This document shows, piece by piece, positions 34,850 through 43,009 of a stretch of 54,995 nucleotides of DNA; position 1 is the first letter of the stretch; each line of letters starts with the position of its first letter. The notes under the pieces were generated by a model that saw nothing but the letters and a program-made list of their open reading frames with translations, made no database searches and was not told the origin of the DNA. Made by a program: the position numbers and the translations under genes. This DNA comes from an uncultured Clostridia bacterium (GTDB taxonomy: Bacteria > Bacillota > Clostridia > Christensenellales > Borkfalkiaceae). Location: assembly GCA_947175325.1 (NCBI GenBank), contig CAMWME010000009.1:1-54995 (forward strand), in the 5' to 3' direction.

Positions 34850-37594
34850 CTTTTTCTTTTTGTCTTTCGGTTCTTTATTTTTTCTCGTGGACGGGAATAT
34901 CATTCGCGACCATTCTTGTAGCCAGCCCGAGATAGGGAAGCAAGCCTCAATAACTACTACAATCGTAAGTATCTTCGCATAGTCCCAAACCAAATCCGAC
35001 CAGCCGTTATATAGTAGCGCGTCCGTCAACGGTGTAATACAGTAACACCCTACGAGTATTCCCATTACAGCCAAGCACAGCACGGCTCGGTATACGTTGA
35101 ACGGTTGACAAATTCTGAACACCATTACGAAGCCCGAGAAGGTCATAGCTATCATACACATCGCGGTGTAGTGTGAGGCGAACTCTTCGGGGTCGAAAAC
35201 GTTCGTAAGGTACATCGCCATTGTAGCCAGTATCATTAGCACGGCGCCCGTTACGGCTCCGCTCATAACGTGGGTAATAAACTTGCCTTGTACTCTGTCC
35301 TTGTTGGGTTGGAGCGAAAGGAAGAAGGAGGGGGCACCGATTATCGCCGTTTCAAGTAGCAGCATGTTCTGCGGCATAAACAGATAGGGCTTGCTCATAC
35401 AGATGCAAATAAATGCAAGTAACGCCGTAAACAGCGTTTTCATTAAGTACAGCGAGGACGAGTTTTTAATGTTATTAATAACGCGTCTGCCCTCTGCAAC
35501 AATCTTGGGCATCGAGTTGAAGTTGTTATCCATCAGCACGAGGTGCGATACGTTTCTTGCCGCTTCGCTGCCCGACGCAACCGATATGGCGCAGTCGGCT
35601 TCTTTCAATGCAAGAATATCGTTTACGCCGTCGCCCGTCATCGCAACGGTGTTGCCCTGCGACTTAATCGAGCGAACCAAAATCGCCTTCTGCTCGGGTG
35701 AAACTCTGCCGAATACCGTGTACTTGTTAGCAACGTTTTCAACCTCGGTATCGTTAAGTCCGTCAAGCGAAATAAACTTTTCCGCATTCGCAATACCCGC
35801 ACGCTTCGCAACTTCGGAAACGGTTACGGGGTTATCGCCCGAAATAACTTTTACGTTTACGTCGTTTTCTTTAAACCACTTAATGGTCTCTATCGCGTCC
35901 TCGCGCACGTTGTCCGCAATGGAAATTATCGCAATAGGTTTTAAAACTGCTGGAAGCTTGTCGCCGACGATAGGTGAAGGGGAGTGTGCAAGCACGATAA
36001 CGCGCAATCCCATCTGAGCGTACTGCTTAACTATCTTTTCAACCTTTGCGGGGTAGGGCTTCAAAACGAACTCGGGCGCACCCATCGCAAAGGTGCCCAT
36101 ATCGTCAAAGGTTACCGCAGAAAGCTTTCTCTTCGAAGAAAACGGTATCTTCGCCGTTGCCGCAAATTTGTCGTTATAACCGAAGTGGTTGTTAAGTGCA
36201 ATGGAAGTCTGGTTGTTGCCGTCAAGCTCTCTTAGCATACTTCCCATTATGTCGTTTAAGGAATAATCTTTTACCGTGTTCAGAATAATCGTATCGTTCA
36301 CTCTCATTCTGCCGTCGGTGATAGTTCCCGTCTTATCAAGGCAAAGTACGTTTACGCGCGCCAGCATTTCCAACGAGTACATATCTTGCACTAGGGTGTT
36401 GGACTTCGTCAGTCGCATAATGCCCACGGCTAACGCGATACTCGTTAAAAGCAGCATTCCCGAAGGTATCATACCGATAACTACGGTACAAGTTCGTTGC
36501 ATTGCGTAGTTTACGTTCACGTTAATTCCGCCGCCCGCTTCAACTACTTTTTGGTAAATACTATCTTGCGTAATATAAGTTTCGGGGTCAACGTTCTTAA
36601 TAAATCCGTAAGTGGTAAGGAAGGTACCAATCGCAATGGGGATAATAAGTATGGATACGCACTTTATTATCAGCTTCGTTGAGTTCATCAACTCAGAGTT
36701 AGGGCGCTTGTATTTCTTCGCCTTCGAAGTCAGCTTTTCAAGGTAGGTTTCTTTACCGACCTTTTCAACCCTAAACTTTCCGCTGCCGCTCGCAATAAAG
36801 CTTCCCGCGTACAAAATATCGCCTATCTGCTTCTTAATCGCAATTGATTCACCCGTCAAAAGGCTTTCGTTAACTTCAACCGCGCCTTCCGCAAGTATAC
36901 AGTCGGCGGGGACTTGGCTTCCCAAATCAAGCACTATAACGTCGTCTAAAACTATCTCGTTAACGGGAATTTCAATCGTCTCGCCGTCGCGTATAACTTT
37001 TACCGTGTTCTTATTCAGAATAGACAGCTTATCTATTGACAGCTTAGAGCGTATTTCTTGAATAATACCGATTGCTACGTTCGCGGTGGTAATAACCAAA
37101 ACCAAATAGTTTGAAAGCCCTTGCGTGTTCGCAATTAAAAGGGCAATCGCCGCAAAAAGGCACAAAAGGTTGAAGAAGGTGCAGATATTCCCGATAAAAA
37201 TACTCGCATACGAACGGGAGTACTTTTTATTCGTGTCGTTGAATAAAAACTGCTTGAACCTCGTTTCAACTTGTTCGGAAGAAAGTCCCTTGTTAAGCTT
37301 AGGCGAAAATCTGTCAACCTTAGTCGTAACCGCCTTTTTGGGGTGCGCCTTAAAGTACTTAATGATTTTCTGCTTGTCAAACACTTCCTCGGTGGGCGCG
37401 GCTTCCGGCGTTTCAACGCGCGGCTTTGCCTCGTCGCCCGGGAACAGTGCGATTTGTATCGCCTCGTCCGTGCTTGCAACGGTGGTAAGTTCTTCCGTTG
37501 CTTCCTTAGAAGGCTGCTCGATAACCTCGGGCTTTTCTTCGGCTTTTTTCTCGGGTTTTTCTTTTCCGCCCGATTTAAAAACAATTTTACTCAT
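34847..37594 (-). CDS. Cation-transporting P-type ATPase, CtpE-like
   Basis: 915 residues. A disordered Lys/Glu/Ala-rich N-terminus (about 1-90) is followed by the P-type core: actuator motif TGES, phosphorylation motif DKTGT (Asp420), hinge TGDGVNDILAL and paired C-terminal membrane helices. The LVLMDNNFNSMPKIVAEGRRVINNI segment resembles the CtpE/YloB-related group for which Ca2+ transport has been proposed; the ion is inferred. A TTGAAA-17-TAGAAT promoter lies so close (8 nt) to the ATG that the mRNA may be leaderless; no ribosome site is visible. It converges with gyrA. Confidence 0.88.
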   Translation of the reverse strand: MSKIVFKSGGKEKPEKKAEEKPEVIEQPSKEATEELTTVASTDEAIQIALFPGDEAKPRVETPEAAPTEEVFDKQKIIKYFKAHPKKAVTTKVDRFSPKLNKGLSSEQVETRFKQFLFNDTNKKYSRSYASIFIGNICTFFNLLCLFAAIALLIANTQGLSNYLVLVITTANVAIGIIQEIRSKLSIDKLSILNKNTVKVIRDGETIEIPVNEIVLDDVIVLDLGSQVPADCILAEGAVEVNESLLTGESIAIKKQIGDILYAGSFIASGSGKFRVEKVGKETYLEKLTSKAKKYKRPNSELMNSTKLIIKCVSILIIPIAIGTFLTTYGFIKNVDPETYITQDSIYQKVVEAGGGINVNVNYAMQRTCTVVIGMIPSGMLLLTSIALAVGIMRLTKSNTLVQDMYSLEMLARVNVLCLDKTGTITDGRMRVNDTIILNTVKDYSLNDIMGSMLRELDGNNQTSIALNNHFGYNDKFAATAKIPFSSKRKLSAVTFDDMGTFAMGAPEFVLKPYPAKVEKIVKQYAQMGLRVIVLAHSPSPIVGDKLPAVLKPIAIISIADNVREDAIETIKWFKENDVNVKVISGDNPVTVSEVAKRAGIANAEKFISLDGLNDTEVENVANKYTVFGRVSPEQKAILVRSIKSQGNTVAMTGDGVNDILALKEADCAISVASGSEAARNVSHLVLMDNNFNSMPKIVAEGRRVINNIKNSSSLYLMKTLFTALLAFICICMSKPYLFMPQNMLLLETAIIGAPSFFLSLQPNKDRVQGKFITHVMSGAVTGAVLMILATMAMYLTNVFDPEEFASHYTAMCMIAMTFSGFVMVFRICQPFNVYRAVLCLAVMGILVGCYCITPLTDALLYNGWSDLVWDYAKILTIVVVIEACFPISGWLQEWSRMIFPSTRKNKEPKDKKKK

Positions 37595-37602
37595 ACAACT
37601 TT

Positions 37603-37631
37603 ATTCTATCATAAAAATAACTGATTTTCAA
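37603..37631 (-). promoter_or_regulatory. Promoter of the P-type ATPase gene
   Basis: Minus strand TTGAAA (37631-37626), 17-nt spacer, TAGAAT (37608-37603), 8 nt from the start codon. The palindrome TGATTTTC-AA-GAAAATCA (37622-37639) overlaps the -35 and could be an operator. Confidence 0.55.
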
Positions 37632-37650
37632 GAAAATCAAAGATATTTAT

Positions 37651-37679
37651 TTGCATTTAGTTTCCAATTTAAGTATAAT
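37651..37679 (+). promoter_or_regulatory. Promoter of serS
   Basis: TTGCAT (37651-37656), 17-nt spacer, TATAAT (37674-37679). The 31-nt leader has AAGGAC 7 nt before the start and no room for a T-box. Confidence 0.75.
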
Positions 37680-37710
37680 AGCCTTAATCTTGTTTTTAAG
37701 GACTTGAAAA

Positions 37711-39003
37711 ATGATTGATTTAAACCTTATCCGTGATAATCCCGAACTCGTAAAAGAGAATATTAAAAAGAAGTTTCAAGACAAAAAGCTTCCCCTCGTT
37801 GACGAAGTAATCGCTTTGGACAAGCAAAAGCGCGAGCTTCAACAAGAAGGCGATTCTTTACGCGCACAAAGAAACGCGCTTGCAAAGCAGATAGGCGCAC
37901 TCATGCGCGAGGGCAAAAAGGAAGAGGCAGAGGTTGCAAAGGTAACTTCCAAAGCCAATAACGACCGCATCGCCGCAATCGAGGAAGAAACTTCAAAAAT
38001 AGAAGCCCAGCTCAAAAAGGATATGATGTCTATCCCCAACATAATTGCGGACGACGTTCCTTTGGGCAAGGACGACAGCCAAAACGTAGAGGGCAAGGTT
38101 TTCTTGAAGCACGAAGAAAAACCCTTCGATATTCCCTATCACCTCGACATTTTGGAAAGCTTAAACGGCATAGATTTAGACAGCGCAAGAAGAACCAGCG
38201 GCAACGGCTTTTACTATTTAACGGGCGATATTGCCCGCCTTCATTCCGCAGTTTTATCCTACGCCCGCGACTTTATGATTGACAAAGGCTTCACCTATTG
38301 CATACCCCCGTACATGATAAGAAGCGACGTCGTATCCGGCGTTATGTCCTTTGAAGAAATGGACGGCATGATGTACAAAATCGAGGGTGAGGACTTGTAT
38401 TTAATCGGCACTTCCGAGCACTCTATGATAGGCAGATTTATGGGTGAAATTCTCCCCGAAAGTTCGCTTCCCCAAACGCTTACCTCGTACTCGCCTTGTT
38501 TCAGAAAGGAAAAGGGCGCGCACGGCATAGAGGAGCGCGGTATCTACCGTATTCACCAGTTCGAAAAGCAAGAAATGATAGTTCTCTGCAAACCCGAAGA
38601 AAGTGACTACTGGTACGAAAAGCTTTGGAACTACACGGTTGAGCTTTTCGTTTCTATGGAAATCCCCGTCCGTCAGCTCATCTGCTGCTCGGGCGATTTG
38701 GCAGACTTAAAGTACAAAAGCTGTGATATAGAGGCGTGGAGCCCCCGTCAGAAAAAGTATTTCGAGGTAGGCAGCTGCTCCAACCTTACCGACGCGCAAG
38801 CAAGAAGGCTGGGTATCCGCTACAAGGCGGCAAACGGCAAAAACGAGTTCGTTCACACCTTGAACAATACCGTAGTCGCTCCCCCCAGAATGTTAATTGC
38901 TTTCCTTGAAAACCACTTGCAAGCCGACGGAAGCGTATACATTCCGCCCGTGCTTCGTCCCTATATGGGCGGCAAGGAAAAAATCCTTCCCAAGACTAAA
39001 TAA
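37711..39003 (+). CDS. serS: Serine--tRNA ligase
   Basis: 430 residues: N-terminal antiparallel coiled-coil arm (about 25-105, tRNA-Ser long-arm binding) and a class II catalytic core with motif 2 (FRKEKGAHGIEERGIYRIHQFEKQE region, about 268-292) and motif 3 (NTVVAPPRMLIAFLENH, about 387-403). It charges tRNA-Ser. It has its own promoter, and a membrane protein gene follows after 14 nt without a visible ribosome site. No T-box leader is present, unlike many Firmicute synthetase genes. Confidence 0.96.
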   Translation: MIDLNLIRDNPELVKENIKKKFQDKKLPLVDEVIALDKQKRELQQEGDSLRAQRNALAKQIGALMREGKKEEAEVAKVTSKANNDRIAAIEEETSKIEAQLKKDMMSIPNIIADDVPLGKDDSQNVEGKVFLKHEEKPFDIPYHLDILESLNGIDLDSARRTSGNGFYYLTGDIARLHSAVLSYARDFMIDKGFTYCIPPYMIRSDVVSGVMSFEEMDGMMYKIEGEDLYLIGTSEHSMIGRFMGEILPESSLPQTLTSYSPCFRKEKGAHGIEERGIYRIHQFEKQEMIVLCKPEESDYWYEKLWNYTVELFVSMEIPVRQLICCSGDLADLKYKSCDIEAWSPRQKKYFEVGSCSNLTDAQARRLGIRYKAANGKNEFVHTLNNTVVAPPRMLIAFLENHLQADGSVYIPPVLRPYMGGKEKILPKTK

Positions 39004-39017
39004 GTTTAAAAACGATA

Positions 39018-39908
39018 ATGATAAAACGCAGTCTTAAAAATTATCTCGTCTGCTTAAAGTACGTTTTAATTCCTCTCGGCACTCTGTTTTTGGGGCTGAT
39101 AATCGGGTTGTCGATTTTCATTCCCGTTGCCGGCTCGGCGTTGACTACGCTGGTTGAAGAAATTAAAAGCGTCATAGAAGAAATAGGCGAATCGGCAGAG
39201 CCGCAAGCGCTTATTAACAAAATCTTGGAAAGCGTCCTTGCACTCGATTGGAGCAACCCCGCAAAAGCGGTGTTAAAAATGATTTCTTCCGAGTGGCTTG
39301 AAAGCACGCTTCAAAGCGGCATCGTCGAGCTTTTGGGCGGTGAAGAAGACCTTACCGTGCATGCAACGCAGATAAGCGCGGCGATGGACGGGGCGTCTGA
39401 AAGTATGCTTGCCGGATTTTCTTCACTTATATTATTTGCATTTTTAGGCGTAGTGGCGGGGTACTTTCTTTTAAGATTTCAGATAAGAAAGCAAATTGCG
39501 TCCCGCGCCTTTTGGAAGACATTCCTTGCAGCCGCGGTTGAGTTTTTAATCGTTGCCGCACTTACGGCGTTGTCCGTATGGCTTGCCTCGTTATGGAAGT
39601 TCTCGCTCATATTCACGTTTATAATTTCGGTTTTGGCGGTGGGCGGCTTAGCTATTGCAGAGGCGTACTTAATCCACGGCGTGGGTAAAATCAAGTTTAG
39701 GGAAGTGTTCACGCTTAAAAACGTACTCCTTCTTATCCTTTCAAACCTAATTATATTTTTTATTTGGGCGGCGATAACCGCAGTTATTTCTTATTGTATT
39801 AACAAGATAGCGGGAATAGTAATAGGACTGGTGCTTTTGGAGTTAACTTCAATAGTAATCAGCTTAAACGCCGAATCCTACGTAAAAGACTATTGTGAAA
39901 ATAAATAA
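39018..39908 (+). CDS. Polytopic membrane protein of unknown function
   Basis: 296 residues. One helix near the N-terminus (about 14-38), an extracytoplasmic helical segment (about 40-125) with many Glu/Ser/Ala, then five further predicted membrane helices (about 130-285). No motif that I recognise. It follows serS by 14 nt and ends at a bidirectional terminator, so it is probably cotranscribed with serS, though a functional link is not evident. Ribosome site is weak. Confidence 0.7.
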   Translation: MIKRSLKNYLVCLKYVLIPLGTLFLGLIIGLSIFIPVAGSALTTLVEEIKSVIEEIGESAEPQALINKILESVLALDWSNPAKAVLKMISSEWLESTLQSGIVELLGGEEDLTVHATQISAAMDGASESMLAGFSSLILFAFLGVVAGYFLLRFQIRKQIASRAFWKTFLAAAVEFLIVAALTALSVWLASLWKFSLIFTFIISVLAVGGLAIAEAYLIHGVGKIKFREVFTLKNVLLLILSNLIIFFIWAAITAVISYCINKIAGIVIGLVLLELTSIVISLNAESYVKDYCENK

Positions 39909-39913
39909 TTTTA

Positions 39914-39943
39914 AAGCCCGCCGAGCATTTCCTCGGCGGGCTT
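39914..39943. terminator. Bidirectional terminator
   Basis: 12-bp stem AAGCCCGCCGAG (39914-39925), 6-nt loop, complement to 39943, serving the membrane protein gene and the converging gene at 39947. Confidence 0.88.
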
Positions 39944-39946
39944 AAT

Positions 39947-40678
39947 TTATTTTATAATCTTTTTAAATTTATTGTACGTAATAAGACTGATTTTAAAATT
40001 TTTCTCTCTCAGTTTTTTTAGGTCTGCGGCGGGGAACCGCTTTTCAAGCGCAAGGTACAAAACTATGTTTTCTTTCAACCGCTTGTCAAATTCTGTCAGC
40101 CCTTCGGCGGTCGTTTCTTTGCGGTAAATCGCTATCATCGCGCAGATATAAAAGGTGGTAAGCCTCGCGCAAAGTATATCGAATATAAACGAGTACACGG
40201 CTTTATTAAGCTTAGCCTTGCTCTTTTTGAACTCTTCAAGCGTTTCTTCAAGCTTCGCCTCGTCCGTCAAGGAGTACTGTGCCCGTTGCGTTGTGAAGGT
40301 AAATGGCTTTAAAGTAACCGACGTGATTTCCTTGGAGTTAAACGCGGTATAAATTTCCGCGCCGTATCTGTCCGTATACAGCTTAGCGTTGACGCCCTTC
40401 AAAGTCGAAGCCTTCAACGCATACCCGCCGTCAAAAGCAACAATATCCGATGTAGCCTCGTCGCAAACCTTCAAAAGGTTATCAAATTCCTCGCCAGCCA
40501 CGGTACAGTCGGTATCTATAATTATAACGTATTTTCCTTTCGTCTGTCTGATAAGCTCGTACAAAGCCTTGGGATTGTCCGCGCCCTCGTCAAGGCGCAA
40601 AATTTCCGCCCCGTCGCATAGCTCGGTCAAATCCTCGCACGCATTCTTACACAGCACGATACTCAAAAGTTTCTTCAT
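39947..40678 (-). CDS. Glycosyltransferase-like protein (degenerate GT-A fold)
   Basis: 243 residues from ATG 40678 (MKKLLSIVLCKNA). A longer in-frame reading exists but would run through its own promoter and the divergent gene. The N-terminal half resembles family-2 glycosyltransferases: a Rossmann-like start (LLSIVLCKNA), NPKALYELIRQTKGKYVIIIDTD with a DTD in the position of the DxD metal motif. The usual start segment is compressed and the C-terminal half is a helical region I do not recognise. It may transfer a sugar to a cell-wall polymer or be inactive. TATAAT lies 10 nt before the start. Confidence 0.6.
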   Translation of the reverse strand: MKKLLSIVLCKNACEDLTELCDGAEILRLDEGADNPKALYELIRQTKGKYVIIIDTDCTVAGEEFDNLLKVCDEATSDIVAFDGGYALKASTLKGVNAKLYTDRYGAEIYTAFNSKEITSVTLKPFTFTTQRAQYSLTDEAKLEETLEEFKKSKAKLNKAVYSFIFDILCARLTTFYICAMIAIYRKETTAEGLTEFDKRLKENIVLYLALEKRFPAADLKKLREKNFKISLITYNKFKKIIK

Positions 40679-40688
40679 AAGTATTAAA

Positions 40689-40717
40689 ATTATATTATAA
40701 ACCTTTGTAAAAGTCAA
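40689..40717 (-). promoter_or_regulatory. Promoter of the glycosyltransferase-like gene
   Basis: Minus strand TTGACT (40717-40712), 17-nt spacer, TATAAT (40694-40689), only 10 nt before the ATG. Confidence 0.7.
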
Positions 40718-40727
40718 CCCGCGCAGT

Positions 40728-40756
40728 TTGATATTTGTCCGCGCATATGATATAAT
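40728..40756 (+). promoter_or_regulatory. Promoter of the exonuclease-BRCT gene
   Basis: TTGATA (40728-40733), 17-nt spacer, TATAAT (40751-40756), 8 nt before the ATG with no ribosome site between. Confidence 0.75.
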
Positions 40757-40764
40757 GAATATAA

Positions 40765-41715
40765 ATGAATCTAGTATTTTTTGATATCGAGTGCGCGGGC
40801 GTGCACAAAACCTACGCAAAAATCTGCGCGTTCGGGTACGTCGTCTGCGACGAAAAATTTAATATTATTAAAAAGGAAGATATCCTCATAAACCCCAAAG
40901 GCAGATTCGAGCTTACCGACAGAAAGGGCGATAAGGGCATCGTTCTTCCGTACAACTACGAGGAATTTAAAAACTACCCCAAATTCAAAGAGGTTTATCC
41001 GCAAATCAAAGCTCTTTTGGAGGATAAGGACAGTATAGCCATCGGGCACGCCGTTTTAAACGACGTAAAATATCTCAACCTCGAAAGCAAACGCTTCAAA
41101 CTTCCGTCGTTCAATTTCTCGTTTGCGGACAGCCAAATGTTCTTTATGGCGAGCAAAAACGACTTTTCCCGTCAGTTCGGTCTTGAATACATAGCCGAAG
41201 CCTTGGGCGTAGAATTCACGCCCCACCGCGCCGCCGACGACGCCTACGCCACGATGAAGGTTGTCGAGGCCATGTGCAAAAAGTACGGGTGCGACTTCTT
41301 CGGCTTAACGAAGCTTTTGGGCTTTACCTACGGTAAAATTTTAAATTATAACGTTACCTCGCCCCAGTGCACGGGCTATAAAAAATACAAGCAAGCAAAG
41401 AACAAAGAGAAAGAGGAGCGCGCCAAAAAGCGCATAAAATTCAACAATAATTTAACCAGAAAACGCGCAAAAGGCAACGGCAAGCTCTCGGGCAAAAAGT
41501 TCAACTTTTCCCGCAAGATAGAGGACGAAATTTCCGTTTCCATATCCTACGTCGATAGAATTTACGAGCTTGGCGGAAGCTATCGTCAGCGCGTGGACGA
41601 ATGCACCCACTACGTTGCAGAAGAAGGCGACGAAACCGACCGCACCAAAAAGGCAAGGGCGGCTGGGAAAACCGTTCTCACTTTACAGCAGTTCAAGGAG
41701 CTTATAAATGATTGA
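40765..41715 (+). CDS. DEDDh 3'-5' exonuclease fused to a BRCT domain
   Basis: 316 residues. Exonuclease motifs: Exo I FFDIECAG (D7, E9), Exo II IGHAVLNDVKYL (about 94-105) and Exo III HRAADDAYAT (about 155-164), the DEDDh set of DnaQ-like proofreading enzymes. A Lys/Arg-rich linker (about 210-245) leads to a C-terminal BRCT domain (KLSGKKFNFSRK to VLTLQQFKELI, about 240-314). BRCT domains bind phosphoproteins or DNA ends, so a repair role is inferred. The start codon is 8 nt from the -10 box. Its end overlaps the rRNA methylase gene by 8 nt. Confidence 0.85.
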   Translation: MNLVFFDIECAGVHKTYAKICAFGYVVCDEKFNIIKKEDILINPKGRFELTDRKGDKGIVLPYNYEEFKNYPKFKEVYPQIKALLEDKDSIAIGHAVLNDVKYLNLESKRFKLPSFNFSFADSQMFFMASKNDFSRQFGLEYIAEALGVEFTPHRAADDAYATMKVVEAMCKKYGCDFFGLTKLLGFTYGKILNYNVTSPQCTGYKKYKQAKNKEKEERAKKRIKFNNNLTRKRAKGNGKLSGKKFNFSRKIEDEISVSISYVDRIYELGGSYRQRVDECTHYVAEEGDETDRTKKARAAGKTVLTLQQFKELIND

Positions 41716-42967
41716 CTTGCCCCAAGAATTTCTTGAAAGAATGAAGGGCGAGTTGGGCGGCGAATACGGCGCGTTTTTACAAAGCTACGCCCGCCCCGCC
41801 TTAAAGGCAGTGCGCGCAAACGCCCTTAAAATCACGCCCGAAGAATTTGAAAAAATTTCGCCCGTCCCCCTTGACGGCAAAGTGCCGTGGGAAGAAAGCG
41901 GCTTTTACGCCCAAGGCGACAGCTTAGGCAAAACCGTCCTTCACGCGGCGGGGCTGTACTACGTGCAAGAGCCGTCCGCAATGTGCGCCGTGCCCGAGCT
42001 TGAAGTAAAGCGCGGCGAGCGTATTCTCGACCTTTGCGCCGCACCGGGTGGCAAATCTACCCAAATCGCGCAGTATATGCAAGGCGAGGGCGTACTCGTT
42101 GCAAACGAAATCGACTTCAAACGCTACGGCATATTAAAGAGCAATATAGAAAGATGCGGTGTAAAGAACGCCGCAGTAACTTGCCAAAGCCCCGAAAACC
42201 TTGCGGACTATTACCAAAGCTACTTCGATAAAATTCTCGTCGACGCGCCTTGCTCGGGCGAGGGCATGTTCAAAAAAGAAGAGGCCGCCGTGCGTGAGTG
42301 GAGCTTAAAAAACGTTCAAGCTTGCGCGGCTCGGCAAGCTAAAATTTTAGAAAGCGCGCACAAAATGCTTGCGGGCGGCGGAAGGCTGGTCTATTCAACT
42401 TGCACCTTCGCACCCGACGAGGACGAGCGGCAAATTGAAAACTTTTTGCGCCTTCACCCCGAATACAAGCTTATAAAAACCAAAAAGCTTTTACCGCATA
42501 AGGTTAAGGGGGAAGGGCACTTCTGTGCCGTGCTTGAAAAACCGTCGGGCGAGCGCGCCGAAGATTTTCGCCTTAAAGCAGTTAAGGCAAGCGACAAAAA
42601 AGAGTTTGAAGACTTCAAAAAGGGCGTAATCAGCGCCGAATTTAAAAATATTGTAAGAATAGGCGACGGCGTTTATTCCCTCGTTGACGACTTCCCCGCA
42701 GAGCTTAAAGCGGGTGTAAAGCTCGGCGAGGTAAAGAACGGGCGTTTCGAGCCCGCCCACGCGCTTGCAATGTGCTTAAATAATGAAGAAGTAAACGGCG
42801 TTGAAGTGGACGAGGAGGTCGCAATAAAATACCTCCGCGGGCTTACCTTCTACTGCGCCGAAGAAAACGGTTGGCGCGTAGTAACTTACAAGGGCTACCC
42901 GTTAGGCTGGTGCAAGGTGGTGAACGGCGTTGCCAAAAACCACTTGCCGAAAGGTTTAAGAGTATGA
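41708..42967 (+). CDS. rsmF: 16S rRNA m5C methyltransferase, RsmF-type (NOL1/NOP2/Sun)
   Basis: 419 residues. SAM-binding LDLCAAPGGKSTQIA (about 110-124), motif IV DAPCSGEGMFKK (about 178) with the releasing Cys, and motif VI VYSTCTF (about 232) with the catalytic Cys, all typical of RNA cytosine-5 methylases. The C-terminal extension with LPKGLR matches the RsmF/YebU branch, which modifies 16S rRNA. Overlaps the exonuclease gene by 8 nt, indicating cotranscription. The exact target base is inferred from family. Confidence 0.9.
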   Translation: MIDLPQEFLERMKGELGGEYGAFLQSYARPALKAVRANALKITPEEFEKISPVPLDGKVPWEESGFYAQGDSLGKTVLHAAGLYYVQEPSAMCAVPELEVKRGERILDLCAAPGGKSTQIAQYMQGEGVLVANEIDFKRYGILKSNIERCGVKNAAVTCQSPENLADYYQSYFDKILVDAPCSGEGMFKKEEAAVREWSLKNVQACAARQAKILESAHKMLAGGGRLVYSTCTFAPDEDERQIENFLRLHPEYKLIKTKKLLPHKVKGEGHFCAVLEKPSGERAEDFRLKAVKASDKKEFEDFKKGVISAEFKNIVRIGDGVYSLVDDFPAELKAGVKLGEVKNGRFEPAHALAMCLNNEEVNGVEVDEEVAIKYLRGLTFYCAEENGWRVVTYKGYPLGWCKVVNGVAKNHLPKGLRV

Positions 42968-42969
42968 AT

Positions 42970-42997
42970 AAAGCCGAGTGCAAATGCACTCGGCTTT
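42970..42997. terminator. Bidirectional terminator between rsmF and the surface lipoprotein gene
   Basis: 12-bp stem AAAGCCGAGTGC (42970-42981), AAAT loop, perfect complement to 42997. Confidence 0.88.
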
Positions 42998-43009
42998 CAT
43001 TTTACTTTA

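Noticed and set aside
37595-37710. T-box riboswitch before serS
   Set aside because: The promoter's -10 box ends at 37679, leaving only about 25-30 nt of leader, too short for a T-box; no T-box core sequence was seen.
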